Position numbers and translations under genes: made by a program. From Acidobacteriaceae bacterium (GTDB lineage Bacteria > Acidobacteriota > Terriglobia > Bryobacterales > Bryobacteraceae): a DNA stretch of 64,000 bases. Shown here one piece after another: positions 18,564 through 28,476 of this stretch (positions are counted from its first letter, which is position 1; each line of letters starts with the position of its first letter). Location of the stretch: positions 25,296 to 89,295 of the forward strand of contig JADCJL010000023.1 in NCBI GenBank assembly GCA_020247055.1, given 5' to 3'. A model generated the notes under the pieces. It made no database searches and was not told where the DNA came from. It saw only the letters and a list, made by a program, of their open reading frames with translations.

Positions 18564-19730
18564 TCAGCTCCCTTGCGTCGCCAGGCGCCGCCGCTCGTTG
18601 TTCAAGTGAAACGCCCCGTCCAGCACCAGACGCTGCCCGGCCGGCCACGCTTCTTCGAGCACGCGCGCATCCGCATGCTCGGCCCCCAGCTTCACCATCC
18701 GCATTACAAACTCACCCGGCGCCTTCTCGATAAAGACGTAGTCCTTGTCCTCCTCCCGCACCACCGCCGTCAACGGAATCACCGTCTCCTGCCGCGGGTT
18801 GTCTTTGAGCTCCATCACGGCCAGCATCGCCGGCTTGTACCGCCCCCGCAGGTTGGCCAGATCCATCCGCGTCCGCACCGTCCGCGTCTCGGGGTCGATG
18901 ATCGAACTGACGAAACTCAACCGCCCCCGGATCTTCTCGCCCGGAAACGCCGAAACCTCCGCCTCCACGGACTTGCCCAGCTCAATGGCGCCCCCCTGCT
19001 GCTCCGGCACATCGGCCACCAGCCACACCCGCGACAGATCCGCAATCACAAACAACGTATCCGCCGGCTGCACCACCTGGCCGGTTGTCACCTTCCGCTC
19101 GAGCACCGTGCCGTCAATCGTCGCTACGATCTGTGTCAGGCTGTTCACCGTCCGCCCCTGCTGCAGCTGCGTAATCGCCTCTTCACTCATCCCCAGAACC
19201 CGCAGCTGATCGTGCGCCGAAGAGAGCTCCGCGTTGGCCTCGAGCAGCTCAGCCTCCCGCCGCTGCACCTCGGCCGCGGCAATCACATCGGCCTTCAACA
19301 GCTGCTGGGCCCGCGCCGCCGCCCGCTGCATCAGCCCCTGCTGCGAAACCGCCTTGACGAAAGCAAACTGCGCCGTCGATAGCTCCGTGCCGTAAAGCTT
19401 CGCCAGCACCTGCCCCCGCTTCACCGTCTGGCCCGGAAACACCTCCAACTCCATCACCCGGCCCGTGGCCGGCGCGCTCACCCGCGCCATCCGCGTCTCG
19501 TCCGCCTCCACGCGCCCGGAAACCCGCAGGCTCGCCGTCGTCGCCTTCACCACCGGTACCCCCACGGTCAGCTGCCGCAACAGATCCCCGTTCGGCCTCA
19601 CCGCCATCGGGTCCTTCGCCGGCGCCGGCGCCTCGGCCGGCTTGGCCGCCTCCTTGGGCAACATCCCACAACCCGCCAGCAGGGCACAAAGCCCCCAGCC
19701 ACCCAACCATCCCGCCGATCGTTTCCTCAT
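18564..19730 (-). CDS. RND efflux periplasmic adaptor subunit (CusB/CzcB-like lipoprotein)
   Basis: Lipobox LLAGC; SGRVEADETRMARVSAPATGRVMELEVFPGQTVKRGQVLAKLYGTELSTAQ; TLFVIADLSRVWLVADVPEQ. Confidence 0.92.
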   Translation of the reverse strand: MRKRSAGWLGGWGLCALLAGCGMLPKEAAKPAEAPAPAKDPMAVRPNGDLLRQLTVGVPVVKATTASLRVSGRVEADETRMARVSAPATGRVMELEVFPGQTVKRGQVLAKLYGTELSTAQFAFVKAVSQQGLMQRAAARAQQLLKADVIAAAEVQRREAELLEANAELSSAHDQLRVLGMSEEAITQLQQGRTVNSLTQIVATIDGTVLERKVTTGQVVQPADTLFVIADLSRVWLVADVPEQQGGAIELGKSVEAEVSAFPGEKIRGRLSFVSSIIDPETRTVRTRMDLANLRGRYKPAMLAVMELKDNPRQETVIPLTAVVREEDKDYVFIEKAPGEFVMRMVKLGAEHADARVLEEAWPAGQRLVLDGAFHLNNERRRLATQGS

Positions 19731-20977
19731 TTCTGCTCCGGATCCACTGCGCGCAACTGTTCAATCTCAATCAGCGCGGCCTGCAGGTCGTACTGCGCGT
19801 TCAAGTAGTCCGTGCGCACCGTACGCAAAACCCGCTGCGCGTCCAATACGTCCAGAATGCCCCGCTCCCCAAACCGGTAGGCCGCCTCCGCCGCCTTCAC
19901 CGCCGCCTCGGCCTCTCGCAGCACGCCATCTTCAAACGCCACCAATTGCTGCGTAGCAACCTCGTACATCCCGTACGCCCGCTCCAGGTTTGCGTTGATC
20001 TCCAGCCGCCGCAGATCGGCCAGCGCCGCAGCCTGCCGCAACCCCGCCGCCGCCTCGCCAATCGGGCCCTCCCGCTTGTTCCACAACGGTAGCGGCACCG
20101 AAATCCCGGCGCGATAAAATTGCAGATCCGGCTGGTGCTCGTACTCAGAGTGTGCCGTCAACCCCGGCCGCCGCAGCGCCTGCTCCGTCCGCAAACGCCC
20201 CTCGGCCCGCCGAATCTCCGCCTTCGCCAGCGCGAGAGACGGATGGCGCGCCGCCACCTCCTCGCGCAGCGACTCGAGCGCCGGCAGCGGCTGCCGCGTG
20301 TCCAACTGCCCCTCCAGTTCCACGCTCGGACCCAGCGGCGCCCCCACCACCGTCCGCAAATACGCAAACGCGTTCGTGTACCGCAGCTGCGCGCTGGTGG
20401 CCAGCGTCCGCGCCGTCGCCACCTCCGCATCCGCCCGGATCAACTCCAGCTTCGCCGCCTCCCCCACCTCCACCTGCACCTGAATCCGTCGGCGCAAATC
20501 TTCAATCAACTTCAGGTTCTCCATCGCCAGAACAATTTCGTTCCGCCGCCGCAGCACCTGGAAAAAGGCCTGCTTCACCATCGCCCGCACCGCCAACCGC
20601 GCCTCCTGCAACGCGTGCAGGCTCCCCTCCCGTCCCGCCTCCGCCGTGCGCAGACGCGCCGCCCGCACCGCCGGCAGCTCAATCGGCTGGTGAATGCTGT
20701 AGTGCTGCAGCAAGCCCCGTGCCCCCGGGCCCGTCAACGCGTTCGGCCGCGAAAACTGCGGACCCACCATCGTCGTCATCTCCGGGTTCGGATAGGCGCG
20801 AGCCGTTACGATTCCCGCCTCAGCACCATCCCGCTGCGCCGACGCCACCCGCAATTGCGGATTATGCTCCAAAGCCAGCGCCAAGGCCCGCTCTAACGTC
20901 AACCGTTGCGGTGCCTGAGCAACGATCAGTCCTGCCCCGGAAAGGCAAACCACCGCAAGGCGGGAAAGAAATCGCAT
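19727..20977 (-). CDS. TolC-family outer membrane efflux protein (CusC/CzcC-like)
   Basis: LTLERALALALEHNPQLRVASAQRDGAEAGIVTARAYPNPEM; RFGERGILDVLDAQRVLRTVRTDYLNAQYDLQAALIEIEQL; 4-nt overlap with adaptor gene. Confidence 0.92.
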   Translation of the reverse strand: MRFLSRLAVVCLSGAGLIVAQAPQRLTLERALALALEHNPQLRVASAQRDGAEAGIVTARAYPNPEMTTMVGPQFSRPNALTGPGARGLLQHYSIHQPIELPAVRAARLRTAEAGREGSLHALQEARLAVRAMVKQAFFQVLRRRNEIVLAMENLKLIEDLRRRIQVQVEVGEAAKLELIRADAEVATARTLATSAQLRYTNAFAYLRTVVGAPLGPSVELEGQLDTRQPLPALESLREEVAARHPSLALAKAEIRRAEGRLRTEQALRRPGLTAHSEYEHQPDLQFYRAGISVPLPLWNKREGPIGEAAAGLRQAAALADLRRLEINANLERAYGMYEVATQQLVAFEDGVLREAEAAVKAAEAAYRFGERGILDVLDAQRVLRTVRTDYLNAQYDLQAALIEIEQLRAVDPEQK

Positions 20978-21082
20978 AGATAAAGAAAAAACTTTAACTT
21001 ACGGCCTACTTACAAGCGTAACCTATCCACTGCTCTCCACGCCACCGGCACCCTCGACAAGCGAACCCATTACAATGAAGCG

Positions 21083-21520
21083 ATGACCCCCCAACAACGC
21101 GCCGAAAGCCTCGGCCTCGTCTTCGAAAAACAGACCCCCGGCTACCTCAACCTCTGCATCCGCTCCGGCAATCAGCTGCTTAGCTCCGGCCACGTCAGCA
21201 CCCTCAAAGGAAAGCTCGGCGCCGGCGTCACTACCGAAGAAGGCTACGCCGCCGCCCGCGACTGCGCCTCCAAAATCCTCAACTCCGTCTGGAACACCCA
21301 CGGCACCCTCGACGGCCTCCGCGTCCTCAAAGTCCTCGGCTGCGTCAACTCCGCCCCCGAGTTCATTGAACAGCACCTCGTCATCAACGGCGCCTCCGAC
21401 CTTCTCCACGAAATCTTCGGCAAAACCGGCGACGGCTTCCACGCCCGCTCCGCCCTTGGCTTCGCCTCGCTGCCCACCGGCGCCGCCGTCGAAGTCGAAG
21501 CCATCTTCGAAATCCTCTAA
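21083..21520 (+). CDS. RidA/YjgF family protein
   Basis: 145 aa; CIRSGNQLLSSGHVSTLKGKLGAGVTTEEGYAAARDCASKILNSV...LGFASLPTGAAVEVEAIFEIL. Confidence 0.9.
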   Translation: MTPQQRAESLGLVFEKQTPGYLNLCIRSGNQLLSSGHVSTLKGKLGAGVTTEEGYAAARDCASKILNSVWNTHGTLDGLRVLKVLGCVNSAPEFIEQHLVINGASDLLHEIFGKTGDGFHARSALGFASLPTGAAVEVEAIFEIL

Positions 21521-22872
21521 CGCAGAATCGCCTGGATCGGCCCGGTGCCTTCCTCGATCAGATGGAAGGCCCGGCCGTTCGTATGGAAGTCCATCTTCTT
21601 GTAATTCAGACCCATCTGCTGCAGAATCGTCGCCTGCAGATCGCTGATGTAGTGCGGCCGCTCCACCGCCTTGTAGCCCACCTCATCCGTCGCCCCTTCC
21701 ACCACCCCGCCCCGCACGCCGCCCCCGGCCAGCAGCGTCGAAAACCCCTTGCCGTTGTGGTCCCGCCCGGTCGTGTTCTGCGACCACGGCGTCCGCCCGA
21801 ATTCGCTCGTAAACACCACCAGCGTCTCATCGAGCAAGCCGCGCTGCTTCAGGTCCTGAATCAGCCCCGCCACCGGCTTATCCACCGCCCGGCACAGCGG
21901 TGCGTGCGTCTCCATGTCCCCGTGCGCGTCCCAGGATCCGTTGCCGCCCCCGGCGTGACACAACTGAATGAACCGGACCCCATTTTCCACCAGCCGCCGC
22001 GCCAGCAGTAGCTGCCGGCCGAAGTCGTCCGTCTCCTTCTCGCCTATCCCGTAGAGCGCCTTCACATGCCCCGGCTCTTGCGCGAAATCGACAATCGCCG
22101 GCGCCGTCCGCATCAGGCTCCCGGCTAACTCGTAGGCCTGCACCCGCGCCGCAATCTCCGCGTCCAGCGCGTACTCGGCCCGGAACTCCGCGTTCAACGC
22201 AGTCAGCGCCTCCATCTGCCGGTCCCGCTCGGCGCGCGTGGCCGAAGCCGGTGCGGCCAGGTTCGGAATCGGCGTATCCCCCGGCTGAAACGGCGTCGCC
22301 GAGTAGCGCGCTCCCAAGTAGCCGCCCGTCAGCTGCACCGGCGACGAAGGCCGCCCGATGTTCACAAAACTCGGCAGGTTCTTGTTCGCCGATCCCAGCG
22401 CATACGTCACCCAACTGCCGAGCGACGGGTGTTCAAACTGCCGCAGCGGCTTGCCCGTGCTGTGCTCAATCACCGCCGGAAAATGGTTCGTCTGGTGGCA
22501 GTACATCGACCGCACCACGGCAAACTCGTCAATCACCCCGCCCACGTGCGGAAACCAGTCCGACACCGGAATCCCCGCCTGGCCGTACCGCTTATAGGTC
22601 CGCAGAATCGGGATCACCGGCCGCTTCATCGGCGCGTTGTTGTCGCCAAAGCCGATGGCATCCATCATCGTTCCGGCGTACTTGTTGTCCTTCGGGTCAA
22701 AGGTGTCGATGTGGCTCATGCCGCCGCACAGGAAGATGTAGATGACCGATTTGGCCCGCGGCGTCCCCGGCAGCAGCGCGGCGGGCATCCGGCCGTCGGC
22801 CGCCCACAGGCTGCCCACGGCGGTGCCGAGAAAACCGTTGGCCAGGCGGAGGAGTATGCGTCGGGTTAGCAT
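21517..22872 (-). CDS. DUF1501 domain-containing protein
   Basis: AKSVIYIFLCGGMSHIDTFDPK, FPAVIEHSTGKPLRQFEHPSLGSWVTYALGSAN, GRQLLLARRLVENGVRFIQLCHAGGGNGSWDAHGD, FTSEFGRTPWSQNTTGRDHNGKGFSTLLAGGGVRGG. Confidence 0.92.
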   Translation of the reverse strand: MLTRRILLRLANGFLGTAVGSLWAADGRMPAALLPGTPRAKSVIYIFLCGGMSHIDTFDPKDNKYAGTMMDAIGFGDNNAPMKRPVIPILRTYKRYGQAGIPVSDWFPHVGGVIDEFAVVRSMYCHQTNHFPAVIEHSTGKPLRQFEHPSLGSWVTYALGSANKNLPSFVNIGRPSSPVQLTGGYLGARYSATPFQPGDTPIPNLAAPASATRAERDRQMEALTALNAEFRAEYALDAEIAARVQAYELAGSLMRTAPAIVDFAQEPGHVKALYGIGEKETDDFGRQLLLARRLVENGVRFIQLCHAGGGNGSWDAHGDMETHAPLCRAVDKPVAGLIQDLKQRGLLDETLVVFTSEFGRTPWSQNTTGRDHNGKGFSTLLAGGGVRGGVVEGATDEVGYKAVERPHYISDLQATILQQMGLNYKKMDFHTNGRAFHLIEEGTGPIQAILR

Positions 22873-22885
22873 TGGCTTCGTTTCG

Positions 22886-25009
22886 TCAGCGGACAAACAG
22901 GAACTCGTCCAGGTTATAGAGCATCCACGCCAAGCCCTTCAACTTCGCGGCATCCCCGCCCAGGTAGCTCAGCGCCCGGTCCAGCTCCCCCGGCGAGGGC
23001 GGCCGGCCGATCGTTTCGCGATACGCCAGCTGCACCGCCGCCGGCAGCTCCCCTGCCTTCTGCGCCCGCGCGGCCAGCTTGGCCGTCGCGTCTTCAATCA
23101 GCGGATCGTTCATCGAGAAGAGCGCCTGCGGCGCCGTCACGGTCTGCGTCCGCACCGGGCACGGCGTCCGGCCGTCATCGACGTCGAACGACTGCAGGAA
23201 GTGCGCCATCACCTCGGTGCTCGGGATGTAGCCGCGCGTCATGTACGCCGCCCGGCGGTTCTTCCTTGCTTCAAACGTGCCGTCCTTCGGCAGAAAGATG
23301 CTCTGCTTGTTGTCGGTCTTCACGATCTGAAAGGACTTGCCGCCCACGGTCCGGTCGAGTTCGCCGGCGCTCGACAGAATCGCGTCCCACAGCGGCTCGG
23401 CCTCGAGGCGCTGGAGCCGGAAGCGCCACAGCAGGTCATTGGCCGGGTCGATCTTCTGGTTCGCCTCCCCGGGCTTCGAGTCCATCCGGTAGGCGGCGGA
23501 AGTCATCAGGAATTTGTGCAGCCACTTCATGCTGAAGTTGTGGCGCGTGAACTCGCTGGCCAGGTAGTCGAGCAGCTGCGGATGGCTCGGCCGGCCGCCG
23601 AGCAGCCCGAAGTCGCTCGGCGACTTTTGCAGCCCCTGGCCGAAGTGCCACTGCCACACCCGGTTCACCGCCACGCGGGCAAACAGCGGATTGTCCTTAT
23701 CCGTCAGCCAGTCGACGAAGCCTTCCCGGCGCCCGTAGCGGAAGTCCGTGTCCGGGGGCTGAAAGGGAAAGCCCGGGGCTACCGGCTTGTCCTTCTCCGG
23801 CTTGGTCGGATCGCCGGAGGTGAGAATGTAGGTCGGCCGCTGCAGGCGCGCCGCGTCCTCTTCGACAATGACGTGCGACTCCAAGCCCGCCGGCGCCTTG
23901 ATCTCCCGCTGCTCTTTGAGCAGCGCATCGTAGGCCTTCACCACCTCGGCCGGCATGATGGCCTTCATCTTCGGCGGATCGATGCGGAGCACCGGAAAGT
24001 AGTCGTCGGCAATCTTCTGTTCGGCCTCGGTGCGCTTGCGTTCGGGCTTCAGCACAATCGCCCGGACGTCGGGCGGCAGCATCGACACGCGCTCGGCATA
24101 GAGCTTCTCGTGGTAAGGGGCAATGAGCTGTTCAATCGCCTGGTCCACCGGCTCCTTCCGCCGCCGGTAGGCGGCCACCGCCTTGCCGTAGGCGTAGATC
24201 TGTTCGGGAGTCGCCAGCGAAACGGTGCGCAGCACCAGCGGATCGAACAGCGCCTTCATGGCGTAGTAGTCGGACTGTTTAATCGGATCGAAGCGATGGT
24301 CGTGGCACTTGGCGCAGGCGACCGTCATGCCCAGGAAGGCCGCCGAGATGGTTTCGACGGCTTGGATGGCGATGTCCTGATCGCGGTCGTTACCGGTGAG
24401 CGCGGCGCGGGAGAGAAAGCCCAGCGCGAACTGATCCTGCGGCATCGCCTCGGCGCGGGTACGCGTGCCGAAAACGGTCAGCGCCGGCCGGCCGCCGTGG
24501 CGGTTGCCCAGGATCTGCGCCCGGACAAACTGATCGTAGGGCAGATCGTCGTTGAGCGCCTGAATCATCCAGTCCCGCCAACGCCAGATGCTGCCGCTCG
24601 CCGGCATCACCCCGCCGTCGTTGCCGTCCATATCGGCGTAGCGCAGCACGTCGAGCCAGTGGCGGGCGTAGCGAACGCCGTGCTGCTCGTCGGCCAGCAG
24701 ACGGTCGAGGAGCTTTTCGTAGGCCGCGGGGGAGTCGTCGGCCAGGAAGGCCGCCTGCTCGGCTGCGGTCGGCGGCAGCCCGGTCAGGTCGAACGTCGCG
24801 CGGCGCAGCAGCGTCAGTTTATCGGCCGGGCCGTTGGGCCGCAGGCCTTTGGCCTGGTGCTGCTCGGCGAGAAAGGCGTCCACCGGGTGCGCGGCGTCGG
24901 TCGGAACGGCGGGCCGGGCCACCGGCTGCAGCGACCACAGCTTCAGCTTGGGAGGCTGCGCCGGAAGGGCGGCGGCAAACAGGACAAGGCTGAAAATCCG
25001 CGGGTTCAC
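22886..25009 (-). CDS. DUF1549/DUF1553 domain-containing secreted protein
   Basis: LLRRATFDLTGLPPTAAEQAAFLADDSPAAYEKLLDRLLAD, VACAKCHDHRFDPIKQSDYYAM, RVAVNRVWQWHFGQGLQKSPSDFGLLGGRPSHPQLLDYLASEF. Confidence 0.92.
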   Translation of the reverse strand: MNPRIFSLVLFAAALPAQPPKLKLWSLQPVARPAVPTDAAHPVDAFLAEQHQAKGLRPNGPADKLTLLRRATFDLTGLPPTAAEQAAFLADDSPAAYEKLLDRLLADEQHGVRYARHWLDVLRYADMDGNDGGVMPASGSIWRWRDWMIQALNDDLPYDQFVRAQILGNRHGGRPALTVFGTRTRAEAMPQDQFALGFLSRAALTGNDRDQDIAIQAVETISAAFLGMTVACAKCHDHRFDPIKQSDYYAMKALFDPLVLRTVSLATPEQIYAYGKAVAAYRRRKEPVDQAIEQLIAPYHEKLYAERVSMLPPDVRAIVLKPERKRTEAEQKIADDYFPVLRIDPPKMKAIMPAEVVKAYDALLKEQREIKAPAGLESHVIVEEDAARLQRPTYILTSGDPTKPEKDKPVAPGFPFQPPDTDFRYGRREGFVDWLTDKDNPLFARVAVNRVWQWHFGQGLQKSPSDFGLLGGRPSHPQLLDYLASEFTRHNFSMKWLHKFLMTSAAYRMDSKPGEANQKIDPANDLLWRFRLQRLEAEPLWDAILSSAGELDRTVGGKSFQIVKTDNKQSIFLPKDGTFEARKNRRAAYMTRGYIPSTEVMAHFLQSFDVDDGRTPCPVRTQTVTAPQALFSMNDPLIEDATAKLAARAQKAGELPAAVQLAYRETIGRPPSPGELDRALSYLGGDAAKLKGLAWMLYNLDEFLFVR

Positions 25010-25033
25010 CCGACCATTATTTCATGGCGCGCT

Positions 25034-26017
25034 TTAGCCGCGAATGCGTAAATGGGGTTCCATCACCGTCTGCTGAAACGGCCGCTCCGGCTGCCGGATA
25101 CGCTGCAGCACCATCCGTGCGGCCTCTTCCCCCAGGTTGTAGTTGTGCTGGATGATGGTCGAAATCGGCGGATGGAACAGGTCGAGCCAGTCGTAGTCGT
25201 CCGAACAGGCCACCTCGACGTCCTCGGGGCAGCGCAAGCCCGCCTCGCGAATCGCCCGCAGCGCGCCGGTCAGCATGGGAAAGTTCACGGCAAAGATCGC
25301 CGTGGGCCGCTCCGGCAGCCGCAGCAGCCCCTGCGTCGCGGCGTAGGCCGAGGCCTCGCTCCAATCGCCTTCGATCACCAGCTCCCGTCGCGCTTTGATG
25401 CCGTGCCGCTTCATCGCTTTCTTCCAGCCCTCGACGCGTTCGGTGACCGTCGAGAGCGAATGGTGGCCGAGCAGCAGGGCGATGTCGCGGTGCCCTTTGC
25501 CGATCAGATGATCGAGCATGAGTTGGACACCCTTCACGTTATCCACCGTAATCGAATCGGCCGTGTAGCCGCGCGGAAGCCGGCCCACGAAGACCACCGG
25601 CTTGCGCGCCTCGACCAGACGCTGCACCTCGGCCTGGTCACCGGCGGCGATGTAGATCAATAACCCGTCAATCAGCTTGGACCGGAACACGCCCAGATAC
25701 CGCGCCTGCTCTTCGACATGGTCGTAAGTGCTGCCGAGGATCAGCGAGTAACCCTCTTGGCGGAGCGTATCTTCTACCCCCTGCGCGACGATGGCATAGA
25801 AGGGGTTGCCGATGTCGGGGATCAGCATGCCGATGGTGCGGGTGTTCCGCGTTTGCAGGCTGCGGGCCACGGCGTTGGGGGTGTAGTCGAGTTCCTGGAC
25901 GGCCTTCTCGACACGCGCCGTGAGTTCGGGACTGACGAAGGCCGATTTGTTGAGCACGGAACTAACTGTGTAAGTCGAGACGCCCGCCCGCTTGGCGACG
26001 TCATAGATAGTCGGCAT
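25034..26017 (-). CDS. LacI-family transcriptional regulator
   Basis: MPTIYDVAKRAGVSTYTVSSVLNKSAFVSPELTARVEKAVQELDYTPNAVARSLQTRNTRTIGMLIPDIGNPFYA. Confidence 0.95.
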   Translation of the reverse strand: MPTIYDVAKRAGVSTYTVSSVLNKSAFVSPELTARVEKAVQELDYTPNAVARSLQTRNTRTIGMLIPDIGNPFYAIVAQGVEDTLRQEGYSLILGSTYDHVEEQARYLGVFRSKLIDGLLIYIAAGDQAEVQRLVEARKPVVFVGRLPRGYTADSITVDNVKGVQLMLDHLIGKGHRDIALLLGHHSLSTVTERVEGWKKAMKRHGIKARRELVIEGDWSEASAYAATQGLLRLPERPTAIFAVNFPMLTGALRAIREAGLRCPEDVEVACSDDYDWLDLFHPPISTIIQHNYNLGEEAARMVLQRIRQPERPFQQTVMEPHLRIRG

Positions 26018-26091
26018 CGTTACCTCGTAGTATAGCGAGGCGGCCGGCCCTCCCACGCGGCGTCCGGATGGGGCATTATGGATGGTTGATC

Positions 26092-26484
26092 ATGTTCTTC
26101 ATTCCCGTTGGGGTCAAACACGAGATCGAGCTCACGGTGGACGACAAAAACGCCATTCGTTTTCTGGGCCACGAAAATGCGCGGGTCCTGGGCACGCCGT
26201 GGATGATCGCCTCGATGGAGATGACGGCGCGGGACGCCATCGTCGAGCTGTTGCCGGAGGGTTACGACACGGTGGGCACGATGGTGAATGTGCGGCATGT
26301 CTCGGCCGCGCCGCTGGGGGCCACGGTCCGCTTTACGGCCGAGGTGCTCGAAGCGCGGGAGCGGCGGGTTTACTACCGCGTCGAGTGCCACGGCCCGCAC
26401 GGGATCGTGGGCGAGGGTACGCACGAACGGTTCATCGTTAACGTCGAGCGCTTCGCTGCTCGCCTGGTGAAGCAGTCTGCGTAA
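26092..26484 (+). CDS. Thioesterase-family protein (fluoroacetyl-CoA thioesterase-like hotdog)
   Basis: FFIPVGVKHEIELTVDDKNAIRFLG...VLGTPWMIASMEMTARDAIVELLPEGYDTVGTMVNVRHVSAAPLGATVRFTAEV...GIVGEGTHERFIV. Confidence 0.82.
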   Translation: MFFIPVGVKHEIELTVDDKNAIRFLGHENARVLGTPWMIASMEMTARDAIVELLPEGYDTVGTMVNVRHVSAAPLGATVRFTAEVLEARERRVYYRVECHGPHGIVGEGTHERFIVNVERFAARLVKQSA

Positions 26485-26527
26485 CCGGCGAAGCATTGGC
26501 GCCGGGCCGTAGCGGCAAGGAGGCGCG

Positions 26528-26755
26528 CTAATAAGCCGGGGTGAAGGGTAGGAACTCGTACTCGCCGGGGTTCAGCCCGCGCTGCTGGAGCTGCCGGGCG
26601 CAGTCGGCGACCGTGGGCCCAATCGCGGCAATCTCCCGTAGCGCCAGATTCTGGGGCGTGTAGAGCAGATACGCCCCCCACAGCCCCGTCAAGGCCCGAC
26701 GCTGGGCGATCGAAAGCTGCTCGGGCGAGGTTCCAATGAGGCTCGAAAAGTCCAC
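26528..26755 (-). CDS. Small hypothetical protein, GTG start
   Basis: (M)DFSSLIGTSPEQLSIAQRRALTGLWGAYLLYTPQNLALREIAAIGPTVADCARQLQQRGLNPGEYEFLPFTPAY; follows the 26760..27902 gene by 4 nt. Confidence 0.6.
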   Translation of the reverse strand: MDFSSLIGTSPEQLSIAQRRALTGLWGAYLLYTPQNLALREIAAIGPTVADCARQLQQRGLNPGEYEFLPFTPAY

Positions 26756-26759
26756 GCCT

Positions 26760-27902
26760 CTATTTTCGCAGGTCGGCCAGCAGCGCTTTGAGGCCGAACT
26801 TCCGGTATAGCTCCACCAACCGCTGCTCTTCAGGCGACGGCGGAAGCAGCCGGGCCAGCCGGGGATCTTCGAGCGCCGCCCGCGACGGAATCCACAACTG
26901 GCCATCGGCAAACTCCACCGAGTGGGCAAAACCCACCAGATTATCGATGACCACCCGCGAACCCGTCCGGCTCGTCAACCGCAACGCCGCCTCGTCCAGA
27001 ATCGACGTCCGGCCGTTCCCGGCCAGTTGGACATCGGCCGGCAGCGTTCCGGCCAGAAACTCCACACCATCGCGCGTCCCCACCACCCAGCCGAGTTCGA
27101 GATGGCGAATCGCCTTGCCCTGCCGGTTGACAATATCAATGCTCGGAGCCTTGGCTTCGTTGCCGGCGACCTTGGCCGCGCCACCGGTCAACTCAATCGG
27201 GGCGTCCGGCAGGCGGAGGAAGGAGAACTGCACGGGCCGCTCCGGCTCAAAGACCGTCGCCGGCGCTCCGGCCGGGCGCGGCAGGCGGCCGCGCCGGGAG
27301 ATCTGCACGTCCAGCCGCGGCCGCTCCTGCAGGCGGCTGACGGAAGCCACCAACTCCCGCTGCAGCGCCTCCGGCCCGCGGGCTTCGAGCAGTTGTTGAA
27401 AATGCCTGCGGTCCCGCCGGGCTTCGAGCTCCCAAACCGTCAGCGAACGGCGCGAGTTCAGCCGGTTTTCCCCAAAAAACGATAAATCCTCAAACAGCAC
27501 GCCATCGAGCAGCACCTGCACCAGGGGCCCGTTGCCCGCCGCGAGCGGCCGCAGCATCCGCAGGTCGATCCGGACCGGAAAGTTTTCCCCCGGCGCCACA
27601 TCCACCGCCGGCACCGCCACCGAACCCCGCCCGCCCGGCGAAAAGTCCTGCGCCAGCACGAGCAGCGTCACGCCCCGAATCCGCTTGCCCGAACTGTTCC
27701 GTAACAGCAGACCGGAGTTGAGGTCCAGCGCCATCGCCCCGCCGCGCACCGTCGCCTTCGAACCGCCCAGATCGAAGCTCACCAGCGTCACCGGCGAATC
27801 CTGCGGGAAGTTGATTTTGAACGAAGACGCCGGGTCCAGCGCCGTCTCCTGCCCGAGGGCGGAGACGGCCAGGAGAAGAGCGACGAGGAGGATTCTAGTC
27901 AT
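26760..27902 (-). CDS. Secreted hypothetical protein in ECF sigma/anti-sigma operon
   Basis: MTRILLVALLLAVSALGQ signal peptide; 8-nt overlap with the upstream anti-sigma gene. Confidence 0.7.
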   Translation of the reverse strand: MTRILLVALLLAVSALGQETALDPASSFKINFPQDSPVTLVSFDLGGSKATVRGGAMALDLNSGLLLRNSSGKRIRGVTLLVLAQDFSPGGRGSVAVPAVDVAPGENFPVRIDLRMLRPLAAGNGPLVQVLLDGVLFEDLSFFGENRLNSRRSLTVWELEARRDRRHFQQLLEARGPEALQRELVASVSRLQERPRLDVQISRRGRLPRPAGAPATVFEPERPVQFSFLRLPDAPIELTGGAAKVAGNEAKAPSIDIVNRQGKAIRHLELGWVVGTRDGVEFLAGTLPADVQLAGNGRTSILDEAALRLTSRTGSRVVIDNLVGFAHSVEFADGQLWIPSRAALEDPRLARLLPPSPEEQRLVELYRKFGLKALLADLRK

Positions 27903-28476
27903 CCAGATAGACATGATTGATCGTAATTTGGCCGGTTTCGGCGTCTGTATACCGCGTGGCCGCGGCGCCGCGGGTGGTCACGGTGACAAACGAGGCTCGC
28001 GAGGCGGGCGTCCGCAACTCCAGCGTCAGTTTGCCGTCCGTAATTTCGACCCCGGAATCGCTCGCCTCCACCACCGGCGCCGCCTCGGCCACGGCGACCG
28101 GCTCGGTGAGTTTCTTCGCGCTCACGGCAAACCACCAGCCGGTGCTCGCCACCACGGTGAGCGAAGCAACCAGCGCGGCCGCGCGCCAGTTCAACCAGCG
28201 CTCCTCGGCCGGCTCCGGGTGCCGGTAGGCGGCGATCGCCTCGGACGCCTCGAGGCCCAACCGAATATTGGCGCTCATCTCGGACGCGAGCGGCTCCCAG
28301 GCGACCGGCGGCAGCATCTCGCCTTTGAGCTCCGTCGATAGCATTTTGCGAAACGAAGCCAACTCGGCCGTACAGGCCGGACAGCCGGAGACGTGGCGGC
28401 CCACCGTCCACTGCTTGAACCACGGAAGGTCTCGGCCGGCAAACAGGGCCAGATCGGCAAGATCGGGATGTTGCAT
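27895..28476 (-). CDS. Zinc-finger anti-sigma factor (one TM helix)
   Basis: HPDLADLALFAGRDLPWFKQWTVGRHVSGCPACTAEL (HxxxCxxC ZAS motif); AAALVASLTVVASTGWWFAV TM segment; start overlaps sigma stop (TGATG). Confidence 0.85.
   Translation of the reverse strand: MQHPDLADLALFAGRDLPWFKQWTVGRHVSGCPACTAELASFRKMLSTELKGEMLPPVAWEPLASEMSANIRLGLEASEAIAAYRHPEPAEERWLNWRAAALVASLTVVASTGWWFAVSAKKLTEPVAVAEAAPVVEASDSGVEITDGKLTLELRTPASRASFVTVTTRGAAATRYTDAETGQITINHVYLDD

Noticed and set aside
22742-25051. 769-aa plus-strand ORF opposite the DUF1549/DUF1553 gene
   Set aside because: Antisense artefact; no recognisable motifs while the minus strand encodes a conserved family.
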